A stretch of DNA of 64,000 nucleotides from an uncultured Prevotellaceae bacterium (lineage in GTDB: Bacteria > Bacteroidota > Bacteroidia > Bacteroidales > Bacteroidaceae), in the NCBI GenBank assembly GCA_900315105.1, contig OMXX01000015.1, positions 1 to 64,000 on the forward strand, read 5' to 3'. This document shows positions 35,573 to 44,754 of this stretch, one piece after another; the stretch's first letter is position 1, and each line of letters begins with the position of its first letter. The notes beneath the pieces were generated by a model. It was not told where the DNA came from. It saw nothing but the letters and a program-made list of their open reading frames with translations, and ran no database searches. The position numbers and the translations under genes are program-made.

Positions 35573-35941
35573 ATGGGCAGAAACAAATTCTCTCAGCATG
35601 AGATAGACATAATCGCCATGCTTCTTCGCAAGAAGAATGCCGGTACTCGTTTCCAACAGAAGGAGATACGCCATCAGTTGCGTGTGAACTTCGAGTTCAA
35701 TATATCCGATTTCAACGAGCAGGGCAAGGCTTTCGGCGATGTGGAACTACAGGAGGCAATAAAACGTGGTGCCATCGTCATCCTCGATGATGCCACAATC
35801 GCCGATATGAAGGCAAAACGTGCCCGTGACAAAGCCCGTGATGAAGCCGCAAAACAGCAGGAAGCCATTGAGAATGGTGCTACCGACTGGCAGGCTGCTC
35901 TCAAGGAATGGGAAGACTGGGAGAAAAACGAAAACAATTAA
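35573..35941 (+). CDS. conserved hypothetical protein, helical
   Basis: A 122-residue protein I do not recognise by function. Residues 1-75 look compact (NKFSQHEIDIIAMLLRKKNAG, IRHQLRVNFEFNISDF) and could be a small DNA- or RNA-binding fold. Residues 80-122 are a charged helix rich in Ala/Lys/Asp ending in Trp-containing repeats (WQAALKEWEDWEK). No signal peptide. Single gene with its own promoter, divergent from the xylan locus. Confidence 0.75.
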   Translation: MGRNKFSQHEIDIIAMLLRKKNAGTRFQQKEIRHQLRVNFEFNISDFNEQGKAFGDVELQEAIKRGAIVILDDATIADMKAKRARDKARDEAAKQQEAIENGATDWQAALKEWEDWEKNENN

Positions 35942-36032
35942 CAATTAATAATTAACACGGAAGGACATAAACAAAAACTGTATGGAAAGCTTTCGCGGAC
36001 AGGCATGTTAATTGTTAATTGTTAATTATTAA
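35942..36032. repeat. AT-rich inverted repeat of TTAATTGTTAATT type
   Basis: TAACAATTAATAATTAACA (35940-35958) faces TGTTAATTGTTAATTGTTAATTA (36007-36029). Part of a general class of AT-rich intergenic repeats; likely ends the preceding transcript. Confidence 0.55.
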
Positions 36033-36071
36033 ATACGGTATAATTATATATAAAACCTAATAACAAAAACA

Positions 36072-36872
36072 ATGATGAAGAAACTATCAGTTATCACAAT
36101 GACACTTCTTCTGTCCCTTTCTGCCTTTGCACAGAGCGACTTTAAGGAAAAAACTATTTTCAAGAACAATGAAGTGGAAATACGTCAGCTTGATGAGCAT
36201 ACATGGCATGGCAATGGACATCTCGTTTATAATGAGTCAATCTACCTCGTAGAAGGTGATACAGCAGCCATCCTTATTGATGCAGGAACGCAGATTCCCG
36301 GATTGAGGAAGATTGTTGAGGACATAGTGAAGAAGCCTGTCACCCTTGTTCTCACTCACGGTCATGGTGATCACGCTGGTATAGCAATAAATGAATGGGA
36401 GACAATATGGGTTGCAGAGGGCGACAAATCCCTTATTCCTGCAAATGCGAAGTGCAAACCTAAATTTCTGAATAATGGCCAGATAATTGACCTTGGAAAC
36501 AGAAAGATTGAGGTTGTCTTCATCCCTGGACATACTTATGGTTCCGTGACATTCATTGACCGAGACAAGCACTATGGCTTTAGCGGTGATGCCTTCGGCT
36601 CAGGCAATCTACTCGTTTTCACCGACCTAAGTACAGAGATTAAAGGTTGTGAAAGCATACTTCCAATCATTGAGAAATATGATTTGAAGTATTTCTATCC
36701 AGGACATTATTGGGGAAATAACCTTGAGACTCCTCAGCGCGTCAAGGACCTCGTGACTATCTGCAAGGGCATTCTTGACGGAAGTCTGCAGCCAGAAAAA
36801 GGTTCTAACATGCAACATGTGGTTGAAAAGTATGGCGTGAAGGTAAATTTCAATGACCAGAATAAAAAATAA
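36072..36872 (+). CDS. secreted metallo-beta-lactamase fold hydrolase
   Basis: A 266-residue protein with a signal peptide (cleavage near AFAQ) and the MBL metal motif THGHGDHAG (HxHxDH), a further His in IPGHTYGS, the Asp in FSGDAFG and a terminal His in YPGHYWG. All metal ligands for a two-zinc site are present. The substrate is unknown; the family includes glyoxalase II-like and lactonase enzymes. A second ATG one codon on is an equal start choice. The esterase gene begins eight bases after the stop. Confidence 0.88.
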   Translation: MMKKLSVITMTLLLSLSAFAQSDFKEKTIFKNNEVEIRQLDEHTWHGNGHLVYNESIYLVEGDTAAILIDAGTQIPGLRKIVEDIVKKPVTLVLTHGHGDHAGIAINEWETIWVAEGDKSLIPANAKCKPKFLNNGQIIDLGNRKIEVVFIPGHTYGSVTFIDRDKHYGFSGDAFGSGNLLVFTDLSTEIKGCESILPIIEKYDLKYFYPGHYWGNNLETPQRVKDLVTICKGILDGSLQPEKGSNMQHVVEKYGVKVNFNDQNKK

Positions 36873-36880
36873 ATACAATA

Positions 36881-38446
36881 ATGAAGAAAATAGCAACTTT
36901 ACTATTCTGTAGTTTTCTTTGCTTGGGAGCATTCGCACAAGGAAATCTAACTACTAATGTGACAACAGAAGCAGGTCCTATCGAGGGCTACGAGGCTAAT
37001 GGTTTAATGATTTACAAAGGAATTCCATTCGCTGCACCTCCTGTTGGCGAACTCAGATGGAAGGCTCCACAGCCGGTGAAGCATTGGACAAAGACTCTTG
37101 AGACAAAGAAATACGCTCCAGGACCTATCCAAGGCGCTCCTTCTGCCGAATACAGCGAGGATTGCCTGTATCTCAACGTGTGGAGCCCAGCAAAGAATAC
37201 TGACGAGAAGCTGCCTGTCCTCGTATGGATCTATGGTGGCGGTTTCGTGTTCGGTTCTACAGCCGACCCTAACTACGACTGCGAGGAACTTGCACGTAAA
37301 GGCGGTATCATTCTTGCAAGCGTCAACTACCGTGTAGGACAGCTCGGATTCCTCACTCTCCCTGAGCTTACAGCCGAGAACGACAAGCATATCTCAGGCA
37401 ACTATGGTCTTATGGATCAGATTGTTGCACTTCAATGGATAAAGAATAACATTGCACGCTTTGGTGGTGATCCTAACAAGGTCACTATCTTCGGAGAATC
37501 TGCCGGAGGTATCTCCGTTAGCATGCTTTGCGCCTCTCCTCTGGCAAAGGGACTCTTCCAAGGCGCTATCTCCCAGAGTGGCGGTTCCTTCGGTCCTACT
37601 CGCCCTACCACCTACCCTGGCGAGAACATGAAGACTCTCGCTGATGCCGAGAAGGATGGTACTCAGGTCATGCAGAAACTCGGCGCCAAGTCTCTCGCTG
37701 AGCTTCGCGCAATGGATGCAAGCAAGTTCTCCGCACAAGGTCTCGGCACCTGCAGCTGGCCTGTCGTTGACGGCTGTGTCATCCCCGATGATCAGTCGGT
37801 TCTCTATGCCAACGGCAAATATAATGACGTACCTGTTCTCATCGGCTATAACTCCGATGAGGGCGCAAGTTTCTCTTTCGGCAACACCTCTACAAAGGAA
37901 GGCTACGAGAGCAGCACAAAGACTCGTTACGGAAAGTTTGCCGATGCTCTTATCAAGGCTTATCCTTTCACCGAAGAAGATGGCGGCAAACAGTCACGCG
38001 ACCTCATGCGCGATGCTGCTTTCGGTTGGCAGACATGGAACTGGGCACGTCTCCAGACAAAAACTGGCAAATCAAAGGTGTTCCTGTATTACTTCGACCA
38101 GCATCCCGACCATCCTAAAGGCTCTCCCGACTTCGGAAAAGGCTCTTATCATGGTCAGGACGTGAACTTCGTATTCCAGCACATGGATAAGTTTGAGCGT
38201 CCGAATGTTGACCGTCCTCTCTCCGAGCTCATGGGCAAGTATTGGATTAACTTTGCAAAGTATGGTGATCCTAACGGAGAAGGTCTTCCAAAATGGCCTG
38301 CTTTCAACAATAACAATCCTCATACTATGCACCTCACCTACCCTAACCCATCTGCCACCAAAGTACCAAGTGAGGAAGCACTCAAGGTGCTCGACACATA
38401 TTTCACTTGGCGTCGCACAGCAGAAGGCAAGGCATGGGCAAAGTAA
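36881..38446 (+). CDS. secreted type-B carboxylesterase
   Basis: A 521-residue alpha/beta hydrolase of the carboxylesterase/lipase type B family. It has a signal peptide to about residue 19, the oxyanion motif YGGGFVFGS, the nucleophile elbow FGESAGG, the conserved EDCLYLNVW and a catalytic His region near GSYHGQDV. Acts on esters in the periplasm. Likely in one operon with the MBL hydrolase upstream. Confidence 0.92.
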   Translation: MKKIATLLFCSFLCLGAFAQGNLTTNVTTEAGPIEGYEANGLMIYKGIPFAAPPVGELRWKAPQPVKHWTKTLETKKYAPGPIQGAPSAEYSEDCLYLNVWSPAKNTDEKLPVLVWIYGGGFVFGSTADPNYDCEELARKGGIILASVNYRVGQLGFLTLPELTAENDKHISGNYGLMDQIVALQWIKNNIARFGGDPNKVTIFGESAGGISVSMLCASPLAKGLFQGAISQSGGSFGPTRPTTYPGENMKTLADAEKDGTQVMQKLGAKSLAELRAMDASKFSAQGLGTCSWPVVDGCVIPDDQSVLYANGKYNDVPVLIGYNSDEGASFSFGNTSTKEGYESSTKTRYGKFADALIKAYPFTEEDGGKQSRDLMRDAAFGWQTWNWARLQTKTGKSKVFLYYFDQHPDHPKGSPDFGKGSYHGQDVNFVFQHMDKFERPNVDRPLSELMGKYWINFAKYGDPNGEGLPKWPAFNNNNPHTMHLTYPNPSATKVPSEEALKVLDTYFTWRRTAEGKAWAK

Positions 38447-38473
38447 TATTCCTATAAGTAAATTGTATGAATA

Positions 38474-39481
38474 ATGAATAATCTGAAAACAACATTCCTG
38501 ACTTTATGCCTCTCTATCGCATCTGTTATTCCATGTCTTGCCCAGAATACGGAGAAAGCAGATAGTATCATAAACGTGATAGCGTATTTCTCGAAAAATG
38601 ATACAGTATCCTATAAGGAAACTATCTTTAAATGCAAGATTACAGGCAACGACACCATAGTACAATCGGCTGTGGAACAGGAATATATGCTTATAGTACG
38701 CGATTCTACAGCTACTGAATATACGATAGAATGTAAGGATGTCGATTTCCATGTCCTTACCGATATCCCAAGTTATCAGGATTTGCTCACAAGAACCATC
38801 TGGGAGAAAACGAATCATATACCATTGATTTTCAAGGTGGATTCTTTAGGTGCTTTCAAGAGCATCACAAACTGGGATGAGGTAAGAAAGGATCTAAACA
38901 CTTGCATCAACACTATTGCAGAAACAATGGTGGCTGATTTTGGAGATAAGATTATTAATGCTGAAGGCATAAAGAATATGCTTCATTCCACATTCGACTC
39001 AGAAGAAGCATACGTCAACGCCTCTCCTATGCTCTCCAAACTTTTCGGCATGTATGGCTACAGCTTTACCCTGGGTAAGACAAAAGCAAAAGGCGAAGCT
39101 ATGGGTTACCCTACTGACATAACGTGCTTTACTACCATCAACAAGGAAGATTCAAAGGAAGATGAGGAAGTCGCCTATACCGGAGACTACTCACTTGTAT
39201 CTGTATCAAAGACTGTTATCCCTGCTACCGATGCTATGAAGCTCGGTATAGGAAATGTTAAGCAGACATTGTCGGAAGATGCCCTAAAGAATATTGACGA
39301 ACAGGAAATAATGGAGAAAGCAAAGAATATGAAAGACCTCTCTCGTACTGATACAGAGGAGTACTCTTACTTCTTCAATGGCTGGCCAAAGCATTACGGT
39401 GAAGAAATAATCGTGGAATTCAACGACCAACAAACCATTACTTCAACCGAAATCGAATGGTCAAACTACCATTGGCAGTAA
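38474..39481 (+). CDS. secreted protein of unknown function
   Basis: A 335-residue protein with a clear signal peptide (cleavage near CLAQN). The mature part is Thr/Asp/Glu-rich with mixed strands and helices and no motif I recognise; it could be a small-ligand binding beta-barrel or an envelope protein. It follows the esterase gene by 27 bases and precedes the DUF2238 gene by six, so it is likely part of the same operon. Confidence 0.75.
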   Translation: MNNLKTTFLTLCLSIASVIPCLAQNTEKADSIINVIAYFSKNDTVSYKETIFKCKITGNDTIVQSAVEQEYMLIVRDSTATEYTIECKDVDFHVLTDIPSYQDLLTRTIWEKTNHIPLIFKVDSLGAFKSITNWDEVRKDLNTCINTIAETMVADFGDKIINAEGIKNMLHSTFDSEEAYVNASPMLSKLFGMYGYSFTLGKTKAKGEAMGYPTDITCFTTINKEDSKEDEEVAYTGDYSLVSVSKTVIPATDAMKLGIGNVKQTLSEDALKNIDEQEIMEKAKNMKDLSRTDTEEYSYFFNGWPKHYGEEIIVEFNDQQTITSTEIEWSNYHWQ

Positions 39482-39487
39482 ATCATT

Positions 39488-40102
39488 ATGGCTGTAAAAT
39501 ACAAACTCATAACGATTCTCTTTCTCGTATGCGTATTAGTGCTTACGAGCATAGATCCTATATATCCAACAGAACAATCACTTCAACATATAGGCACCTT
39601 CCTGCTTGGTGTGATACTAATCAGTGATTTAAGAAAGGACTACCTCTCTACAGCTTCATTCTGTGGAGTTACTTTCTTCACACTTATCCATATCATCGGA
39701 GCAAGATACATCTATTCATACGTGCCTTACAATGAATGGTCAATCTCAATCACCGGATTCGACATCAATGCATTCCTTGATACCGAGCGTAATCACTATG
39801 ATCGATTCGTACATTTCTCATTCGGATTAGTAATGATACCTATCTGCATTCAGATTGTTGAGTTCATGAAACTGCGTTTCAAAGTGGCAACCATTTTCAT
39901 GGCATGGTTGATGATACAGACAGGAAGTATGATATACGAACTCTTTGAGTGGCTTCTCACTATTATCGTATCTTCCGAGGCTGCCAACAACTATAACGGT
40001 CAACAAGGCGATATGTGGGATGCGCAAAAAGACATGGCACTTGCCTTCGTGGGCTCAACAATATCAGCATTACTTGCTTTGGCTTTCAAGAAGAAACAAT
40101 AA
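39488..40102 (+). CDS. DUF2238/YjdF-like membrane protein
   Basis: A 204-residue inner-membrane protein with about six helices and the DUF2238 marks: HIIGARYIYSYVP, RNHYDRFVHFSFG, YELFEWLL and GQQGDMWDAQKDM. The conserved Asp, Glu and His lie near the membrane face. Function of the family is unknown. It is six bases after the secreted protein gene. Confidence 0.85.
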   Translation: MAVKYKLITILFLVCVLVLTSIDPIYPTEQSLQHIGTFLLGVILISDLRKDYLSTASFCGVTFFTLIHIIGARYIYSYVPYNEWSISITGFDINAFLDTERNHYDRFVHFSFGLVMIPICIQIVEFMKLRFKVATIFMAWLMIQTGSMIYELFEWLLTIIVSSEAANNYNGQQGDMWDAQKDMALAFVGSTISALLALAFKKKQ

Positions 40103-40147
40103 ATATCGTTTTAAATGAAATATTAATTATCTAAAAACTAAAGTTGT

Positions 40148-40759
40148 ATGAAAATCAAAACATTAGCTTTCGGTATTCTTGCTGCAATGCTTCTCACAGC
40201 ATGTGGCAATAGTAACAAATCAGATGAACAGGAAACAAAGGCTCAGGTATCAGACAAGTGGCAGGAGATAAAGCCACAGGAGATTGACGTGAACGCAGTC
40301 AAACTGTTTGCTAACGACTGGATGCTCCTTTCTGCCGGTAAGGACACTAGTATGAACATGATGACCATTGCTTGGGGTGCTCTTGGCGAACTATGGGGAA
40401 AGCCTGTAGTTACCGTATATGTCTCAACCGACCGCTACACGTACAAGTTCCTTGAAGGAAACGAGTACTTCACAGTAACCGCCTTCCCAGAGCAATTCCG
40501 CGACAAACTCCAGTATCTCGGCTCTGTATCAGGACGTGACGAGGACAAGGTGAAGGGCTCCGGCCTTACCCCTGAGTTCACAAAGCTCGGAAACCCTATC
40601 TACAAGGAGGCTAACCTCGCCATTGAATGTAAGAAGATCTACGCTGAGCAGTTCAAGAAGGAACTGATGCCTCTTGAGCAGCGTCAGTGGTACGATGAGC
40701 AGAAACTTGGCGTTCACATGATGTATATCGGTGAGATCGTAAACGTCTGGAAGAAATAA
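40148..40759 (+). CDS. lipoprotein with a flavin reductase-like domain
   Basis: A 203-residue protein. A lipoprotein signal peptide (LLTACGN) is followed by an FMN-binding split-barrel domain of the flavin reductase-like family (DWMLLSAGKDTSMNMMTIAWGALGELWGKPVV, the typical FMN loop; ESTxDR-like VSTDRYTYKFL). These proteins are usually cytoplasmic; here the domain would sit outside the inner membrane, tethered by lipid. It may act in periplasmic flavin electron transfer. No covalent FMN motif is seen. Confidence 0.85.
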   Translation: MKIKTLAFGILAAMLLTACGNSNKSDEQETKAQVSDKWQEIKPQEIDVNAVKLFANDWMLLSAGKDTSMNMMTIAWGALGELWGKPVVTVYVSTDRYTYKFLEGNEYFTVTAFPEQFRDKLQYLGSVSGRDEDKVKGSGLTPEFTKLGNPIYKEANLAIECKKIYAEQFKKELMPLEQRQWYDEQKLGVHMMYIGEIVNVWKK

Positions 40760-40772
40760 TGTCACTCCCGAC

Positions 40773-40895
40773 TGACAATCTGTCACCGTAAAACAACGTC
40801 TTCAAAGTTTAACAAAGTTGAAATAGTCTAATTTTCGCCCCACTTTGTTTAACGGAAGTTACGATAGTTTAAATCCACTGACACTCATTGTCAGT
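40773..40895. promoter_or_regulatory. TGACA/TGTCA inverted repeats upstream of hsp20
   Basis: TGACA-ATC-TGTCA at 40773-40785 and ACTGACA-CTCAT-TGTCAGT at 40877-40895. An AACAAAGT/ACTTTGTT pair lies between (40811-40818 and 40852-40859). These could be activator sites for the sigma-54-like promoter that follows. Confidence 0.5.
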
Positions 40896-40906
40896 CACAT
40901 TGCCAC

Positions 40907-40922
40907 TGGCATTTTGTTTGCA
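40907..40922 (+). promoter_or_regulatory. sigma-54-like -24/-12 promoter of hsp20
   Basis: TGGCATTTTGTTTGCA has GG and GC exactly ten bases apart, as sigma-54 requires, with the TGGCA and TTGCA consensus halves. No TAnnTTTG element was found in this gap. Start of RNA expected near 40933, a leader of about 95 bases. Confidence 0.55.
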
Positions 40923-41026
40923 TTTTGGTGGATGAAAGGCATAAAGACCTACACCCAGTTGACATGAGGCAGATCCACAACCTTTTTAGAACTTAATTTA
41001 TTAACATCTAAATGGAGGATTTAATT

Positions 41027-41464
41027 ATGTTACCAATTTATGCTAAAACAAGTAATCAGGGATTCTTCCCTTCTTTCTTCAACGACTTCTTCAACGACAG
41101 TTGGATAACCCCACAGTTCCACAGCACATCACCTGCCATCAACGTCTCTGAGGACGACAAGGGCTACAAAGTTGAGATTGCTGCTCCTGGAATGACAAAG
41201 GAAGACTTCAACGTCTCTATCTCCGATGGTGACATCGTTATTGCCATGGAGAAGAAAAACGAGAACAAGGATGAGAACAAGGAGAAAAAGTACATCCGCC
41301 GCGAGTTCAGCTACAGCAAGTACGAACAGCGTCTGGCTCTACCTGACAATGTTGAGAAACAGAACATCACAGCTCAGATGACCGATGGCGTTCTATATAT
41401 CGACATCCCGAAGATGACGCCAGAGGAAAAGGCAAAGGAATGCCAGTGTATCGAAATCAAATAG
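41027..41464 (+). CDS. small heat shock protein Hsp20
   Basis: A 145-residue alpha-crystallin chaperone (INVSEDDKGYKVEIAAPGMTKEDFNVSISDGDIVI; ending ITAQMTDGVLYIDIPKM). The C-terminal I-x-I anchor is seen as IEIK. It holds unfolding proteins during stress. I choose the ATG at 41027, because GGAGG at 41014-41018 is a strong, well-spaced ribosome binding site; the ATG at 41012 overlaps that site. Confidence 0.93.
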   Translation: MLPIYAKTSNQGFFPSFFNDFFNDSWITPQFHSTSPAINVSEDDKGYKVEIAAPGMTKEDFNVSISDGDIVIAMEKKNENKDENKEKKYIRREFSYSKYEQRLALPDNVEKQNITAQMTDGVLYIDIPKMTPEEKAKECQCIEIK

Positions 41465-41495
41465 CAGCCCCGCTGCTTAATTAATGAATCATATT

Positions 41496-41527
41496 GACTG
41501 TCTCACGATGTGAGACAGTCTTTTTTT
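41496..41527 (+). terminator. hsp20 terminator
   Basis: A perfect 11-bp stem, GACTGTCTCAC and GTGAGACAGTC, with a three-base loop and seven T residues. Confidence 0.93.
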
Positions 41528-41568
41528 ATGCATAAAGATTATTAATTGTTAATTAATCACCATTTTAT

Positions 41569-41599
41569 TTTGTATAATGCAAAAGATTTCATACATTTG
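41569..41599 (+). promoter_or_regulatory. promoter of the first leucine-rich repeat gene
   Basis: TTTG at 41569-41572 and TACATTTG at 41592-41599, 19 bases apart. Confidence 0.7.
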
Positions 41600-41693
41600 C
41601 AAAAGAATAAACGGTATATATTACAAAACCCAACTTTTATTAAGGGAATAAATATATAAAACCAATAACAATAACTTAAAAGATTACAAGAAA

Positions 41694-42845
41694 ATGAAAA
41701 AAAATCAACTACTATTACTAATGATTCTACTGTTACAGATTGTTCCAGTAGCAATTTTTGCAGAAGTATGCATTGACGGTATCTTCTACGAACTTGATGC
41801 AAGCAAGAAACAAGCCGAAGTCACTATTGACAACTCATTTGTTCAAAATTCATCCGACGAAGCAAGAAAGACCTACAAAGGCGTGGTTACCATCCCGGAA
41901 ACCGTATCTTACAAAGGCGTTACATACGATGTCACGTCAATAGGCACAGCAGCCTTTTGGGGCAACGATGAACTCAAGGATGTTAAAATTCCGAACTCCA
42001 TAACACACATTGGCGACAATGCATTCAGGTCTTGTCCACAACTCCAATCCATCACCATACCCAAGTCTGTTACAAATATAGGAAAGGCAATCTTGGAAGG
42101 TTGCGATGCTGTCTCATCTATCATTGTTGATAAGGAGAACAAAGTTTATGATAGCAGAGACAACTGTAACGCCATAATACATACAGAGACCAACGAACTG
42201 ATTCAGGGATGCCCAAAAACAATCATTCCAAACACAGTAAAAAGAATTGGCGGATATGCTTTCACAGGTTTCACAAGTCTCACATCAATAGATATTCCCA
42301 ACTCCGTTACAAATATAGGAGAGGCTGCTTTCATGCATACAGGATTAAAAGAAGTAGTTATTCCAAACTCTGTAGTATATATCGGGATATGGTCATTTGA
42401 TAACTGTACGAATCTGTCAAACATAACATTATCAGAATCTCTGACATCCCTACCTTTATGGTCGTTTAGTTCGTGCAATCTTTCATCTATCACCATCCCA
42501 GCTTCTGTGGAATCGATAGAAGATGCTTTTTCTGCTTCTTTCACCCCAATCACATCCGTTTACTTCCTATCCACTAATCCTCCTATCATAAAGGATAACA
42601 TGGGATTAGACAGCAATACAACAATCCATGTTCCTGTAGGATATAAAGATGTGTATGAGAACAATGATTTGTGGAAAAACTTCACAATAATCGATGATGT
42701 TGCAATTCAAACAACTGCCATCGCAACACTCTCAACATCCAATGTACAACACCCATCACCTATCTTCGATATCTCGGGCAAACTACTCTCTGCACCACGC
42801 AAGGGTATAAATATTATCGATGGAAAAAAAGTAAACACTAAATAA
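41694..42845 (+). CDS. BspA-like leucine-rich repeat surface protein
   Basis: A 383-residue secreted protein: signal peptide to about residue 24, then BspA/TpLRR-type repeats (VTSIGTAAFWGNDELKDVKIPNSITHIGDNAF and later units of about 23 residues), and a short C-terminal tail PIFDISGKLLSAPRKGINIIDGKKV. BspA-like proteins are surface-exposed and bind host or bacterial proteins in oral species. The tail is shared with the next gene and with the one at 44755-45723, which suggests a common sorting signal. The last residues (NTK) differ from the V-x-K ending of the other two. Confidence 0.88.
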   Translation: MKKNQLLLLMILLLQIVPVAIFAEVCIDGIFYELDASKKQAEVTIDNSFVQNSSDEARKTYKGVVTIPETVSYKGVTYDVTSIGTAAFWGNDELKDVKIPNSITHIGDNAFRSCPQLQSITIPKSVTNIGKAILEGCDAVSSIIVDKENKVYDSRDNCNAIIHTETNELIQGCPKTIIPNTVKRIGGYAFTGFTSLTSIDIPNSVTNIGEAAFMHTGLKEVVIPNSVVYIGIWSFDNCTNLSNITLSESLTSLPLWSFSSCNLSSITIPASVESIEDAFSASFTPITSVYFLSTNPPIIKDNMGLDSNTTIHVPVGYKDVYENNDLWKNFTIIDDVAIQTTAIATLSTSNVQHPSPIFDISGKLLSAPRKGINIIDGKKVNTK

Positions 42846-42855
42846 GTTCCTAAGA

Positions 42856-43686
42856 ATGAAAACTATATATAAAAGCATTGTAACGATAGCATTGGCGCTA
42901 ATCACATCGACTGCATCCTATGCAAGCATCCTTATTGATGGTTTATACTACGAGTTTTTCGACGAAACCTCTGAGGCTATGGTTGTAAAAGATGAAAAAA
43001 GCAATAACATAGAGCCTTCATACCCAGCATCTACCATCAATATCCCGGAAGAAGTCACCTACAACAACAAAACGTATAAAGTGACAGTGATTGGCGCAGA
43101 TGCTTTCCAGTTAAATAAAAACCTCACCTCTATCTCTATTCCGGAAACAGTAAGAAGTATTGGTGCAAGCGCATTTTCGGGATGTAAAAAACTCAAATCT
43201 ATCACATTACCAAGTGGCATCACGAAAATTGAGCGTAGTGTGTTCGCTGCCTGTCAGTCTCTCAAGTCAGTAACAATTCCCGAAGGCGTGACAATCATCT
43301 CTGAGTCAGCATTTGCCAACTGTTCTTCTCTTGAGTCTGTTGCTATCCCAAGTTCGGTAACATTCATAAGTCCAAAGGCTTTCAGCCTATGCTCCAGTTT
43401 AAAATCTATTATAGTAAAATCGCCTACGCCAATAGATTTATTCAACGACACATTCGATACCTTCGGAAAGTTATATGTTCCTGAAGGCAGCAAGGATGCC
43501 TATTCCCAATCTCCTATCTGGAAGAACTTCACCATTATAGAGGGTACGGAAACAACAGGCATCACCAATGTGCCTACATCCATCACCCAACACCTAACAC
43601 CAGTCTTCGACCTCTCAGGACATAGCCTCACAGCACCACGAAAAGGTGTGAATATCATAAACGGAAAGAAAGTGGTGATAAAGTGA
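42856..43686 (+). CDS. BspA-like leucine-rich repeat surface protein
   Basis: A 276-residue paralogue of the previous gene with a signal peptide (cleavage near SYAS), about five BspA-type repeats (VTVIGADAFQLNKNLTSISIP, SIGASAFSGCKKLKSITLP, FANCSSLESVAIPSS) and the tail PVFDLSGHSLTAPRKGVNIINGKKV. The two genes are ten bases apart and probably co-transcribed; they share the N-terminal design ILIDGLYYEFFDETSEAMV / VCIDGIFYELDASKKQAEV, so they look like a tandem duplication. Confidence 0.88.
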   Translation: MKTIYKSIVTIALALITSTASYASILIDGLYYEFFDETSEAMVVKDEKSNNIEPSYPASTINIPEEVTYNNKTYKVTVIGADAFQLNKNLTSISIPETVRSIGASAFSGCKKLKSITLPSGITKIERSVFAACQSLKSVTIPEGVTIISESAFANCSSLESVAIPSSVTFISPKAFSLCSSLKSIIVKSPTPIDLFNDTFDTFGKLYVPEGSKDAYSQSPIWKNFTIIEGTETTGITNVPTSITQHLTPVFDLSGHSLTAPRKGVNIINGKKVVIK

Positions 43687-43700
43687 AGAGTTAAGAACGA

Positions 43701-43744
43701 AGAGTGAAGAAGGTTTAGCTCGGCGGCCAAACCTTCTTCACTCT
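43701..43744. terminator. bidirectional hairpin between convergent genes
   Basis: AGAGTGAAGAAGGTTT (43701-43716) pairs perfectly with AAACCTTCTTCACTCT (43729-43744). It lies between two convergent genes and belongs to the AGTGAAGAG repeat class also seen at 60094-60201. Confidence 0.8.
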
Positions 43745-43748
43745 TAAC

Positions 43749-44609
43749 TTAATACTTCAACTTCTCCCTATAATCCAGCGGCGTGAAACCGATGATCTTC
43801 TTGAAGATACGGATGAAATACGACACATCATCAATACCAATCTTCTCCGACACGCTCCTCACACTCATATCCGTAGTGAGCAGCAAACCTTGTGCATACT
43901 GTATCTTACAACGGATAGCATACTGTATCGGCGACATGTCAAAGGCTGAACGGAAAAGCCTGCCCAGATGCGATTTCGTCACACAAGCCACGTCGGAAAG
44001 CTCATCAAGCGTCAGCTTATCGCTGATATGCTCTTTTATGTGCATACAAACCTTGAACACACGCTCATCGGTATTGTCGGATATTTTCTCAGCATGCTTC
44101 ATGAAATAAGAAGCGACAATCCACACGAATCCCTGCAACTGCATCTTCTCATATCGTTCCATTGCCTGATAACGGGTGGCATAGTCACGATACGCAGGAT
44201 GGTTGTTGAAATCCTCCGCACTTGAATAAGGCAATGACAACTGCGGATACAGATTGCAGTAGTTCACAAACAACAGATTAGCAGCCTCATTCGCCTTCAC
44301 CTCGTAAGGGAAACGGTATATATCGAAGAAGCCCGTAGAATCGCCGTAACGCTCATAAGCGAACAGATAATAGAATTCAAAACCCGGCTCGCAAACATAG
44401 CTGTGAGGCATGAAGCTCGGCACGAGATACATATACCCAGGCTTCAACTCTATATCATGACTGTTAAAATGAAGTGTGGCTTTCCCTGCCGTGACATAGT
44501 ACAGACGTGCAAATGGCGATGATATATCCGTACCACCCCATCTATGCTGTGTCTTCGCATATCCGACATTGAGCACAATCAAGTTTACAAGTTCGAGCTT
44601 CGATTTCAT
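43749..44609 (-). CDS. AraC-family regulator with cupin domain
   Basis: A 286-residue regulator. The N-terminal AraC_binding-type cupin (residues about 15-110: FARLYYVTAGKATLHF, LKPGYMYLVPSFMPHSY) should bind a sugar or similar ligand. The C-terminal pair of helix-turn-helix motifs spans about 190-285 (LTLDELSDVACVTKSHLGRLFR, SEKIGIDDVSYFIRIFKKIIGFTP). Its targets may be nearby carbohydrate or surface genes, but none is marked by the sequence. Confidence 0.92.
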   Translation of the reverse strand: MKSKLELVNLIVLNVGYAKTQHRWGGTDISSPFARLYYVTAGKATLHFNSHDIELKPGYMYLVPSFMPHSYVCEPGFEFYYLFAYERYGDSTGFFDIYRFPYEVKANEAANLLFVNYCNLYPQLSLPYSSAEDFNNHPAYRDYATRYQAMERYEKMQLQGFVWIVASYFMKHAEKISDNTDERVFKVCMHIKEHISDKLTLDELSDVACVTKSHLGRLFRSAFDMSPIQYAIRCKIQYAQGLLLTTDMSVRSVSEKIGIDDVSYFIRIFKKIIGFTPLDYREKLKY

Positions 44610-44754
44610 ATTCTACTAAAAAAACGCAATTTCTACCCATTTATTGCCACATTCACAATATGGAGTGAAATAAAAACTCCCAGAGTGCATCTGAACCGAG
44701 CAACCCTGAGAGCCTTGCAATCTGTCTTTACTTGAATTATCTTTACTTTTATCT

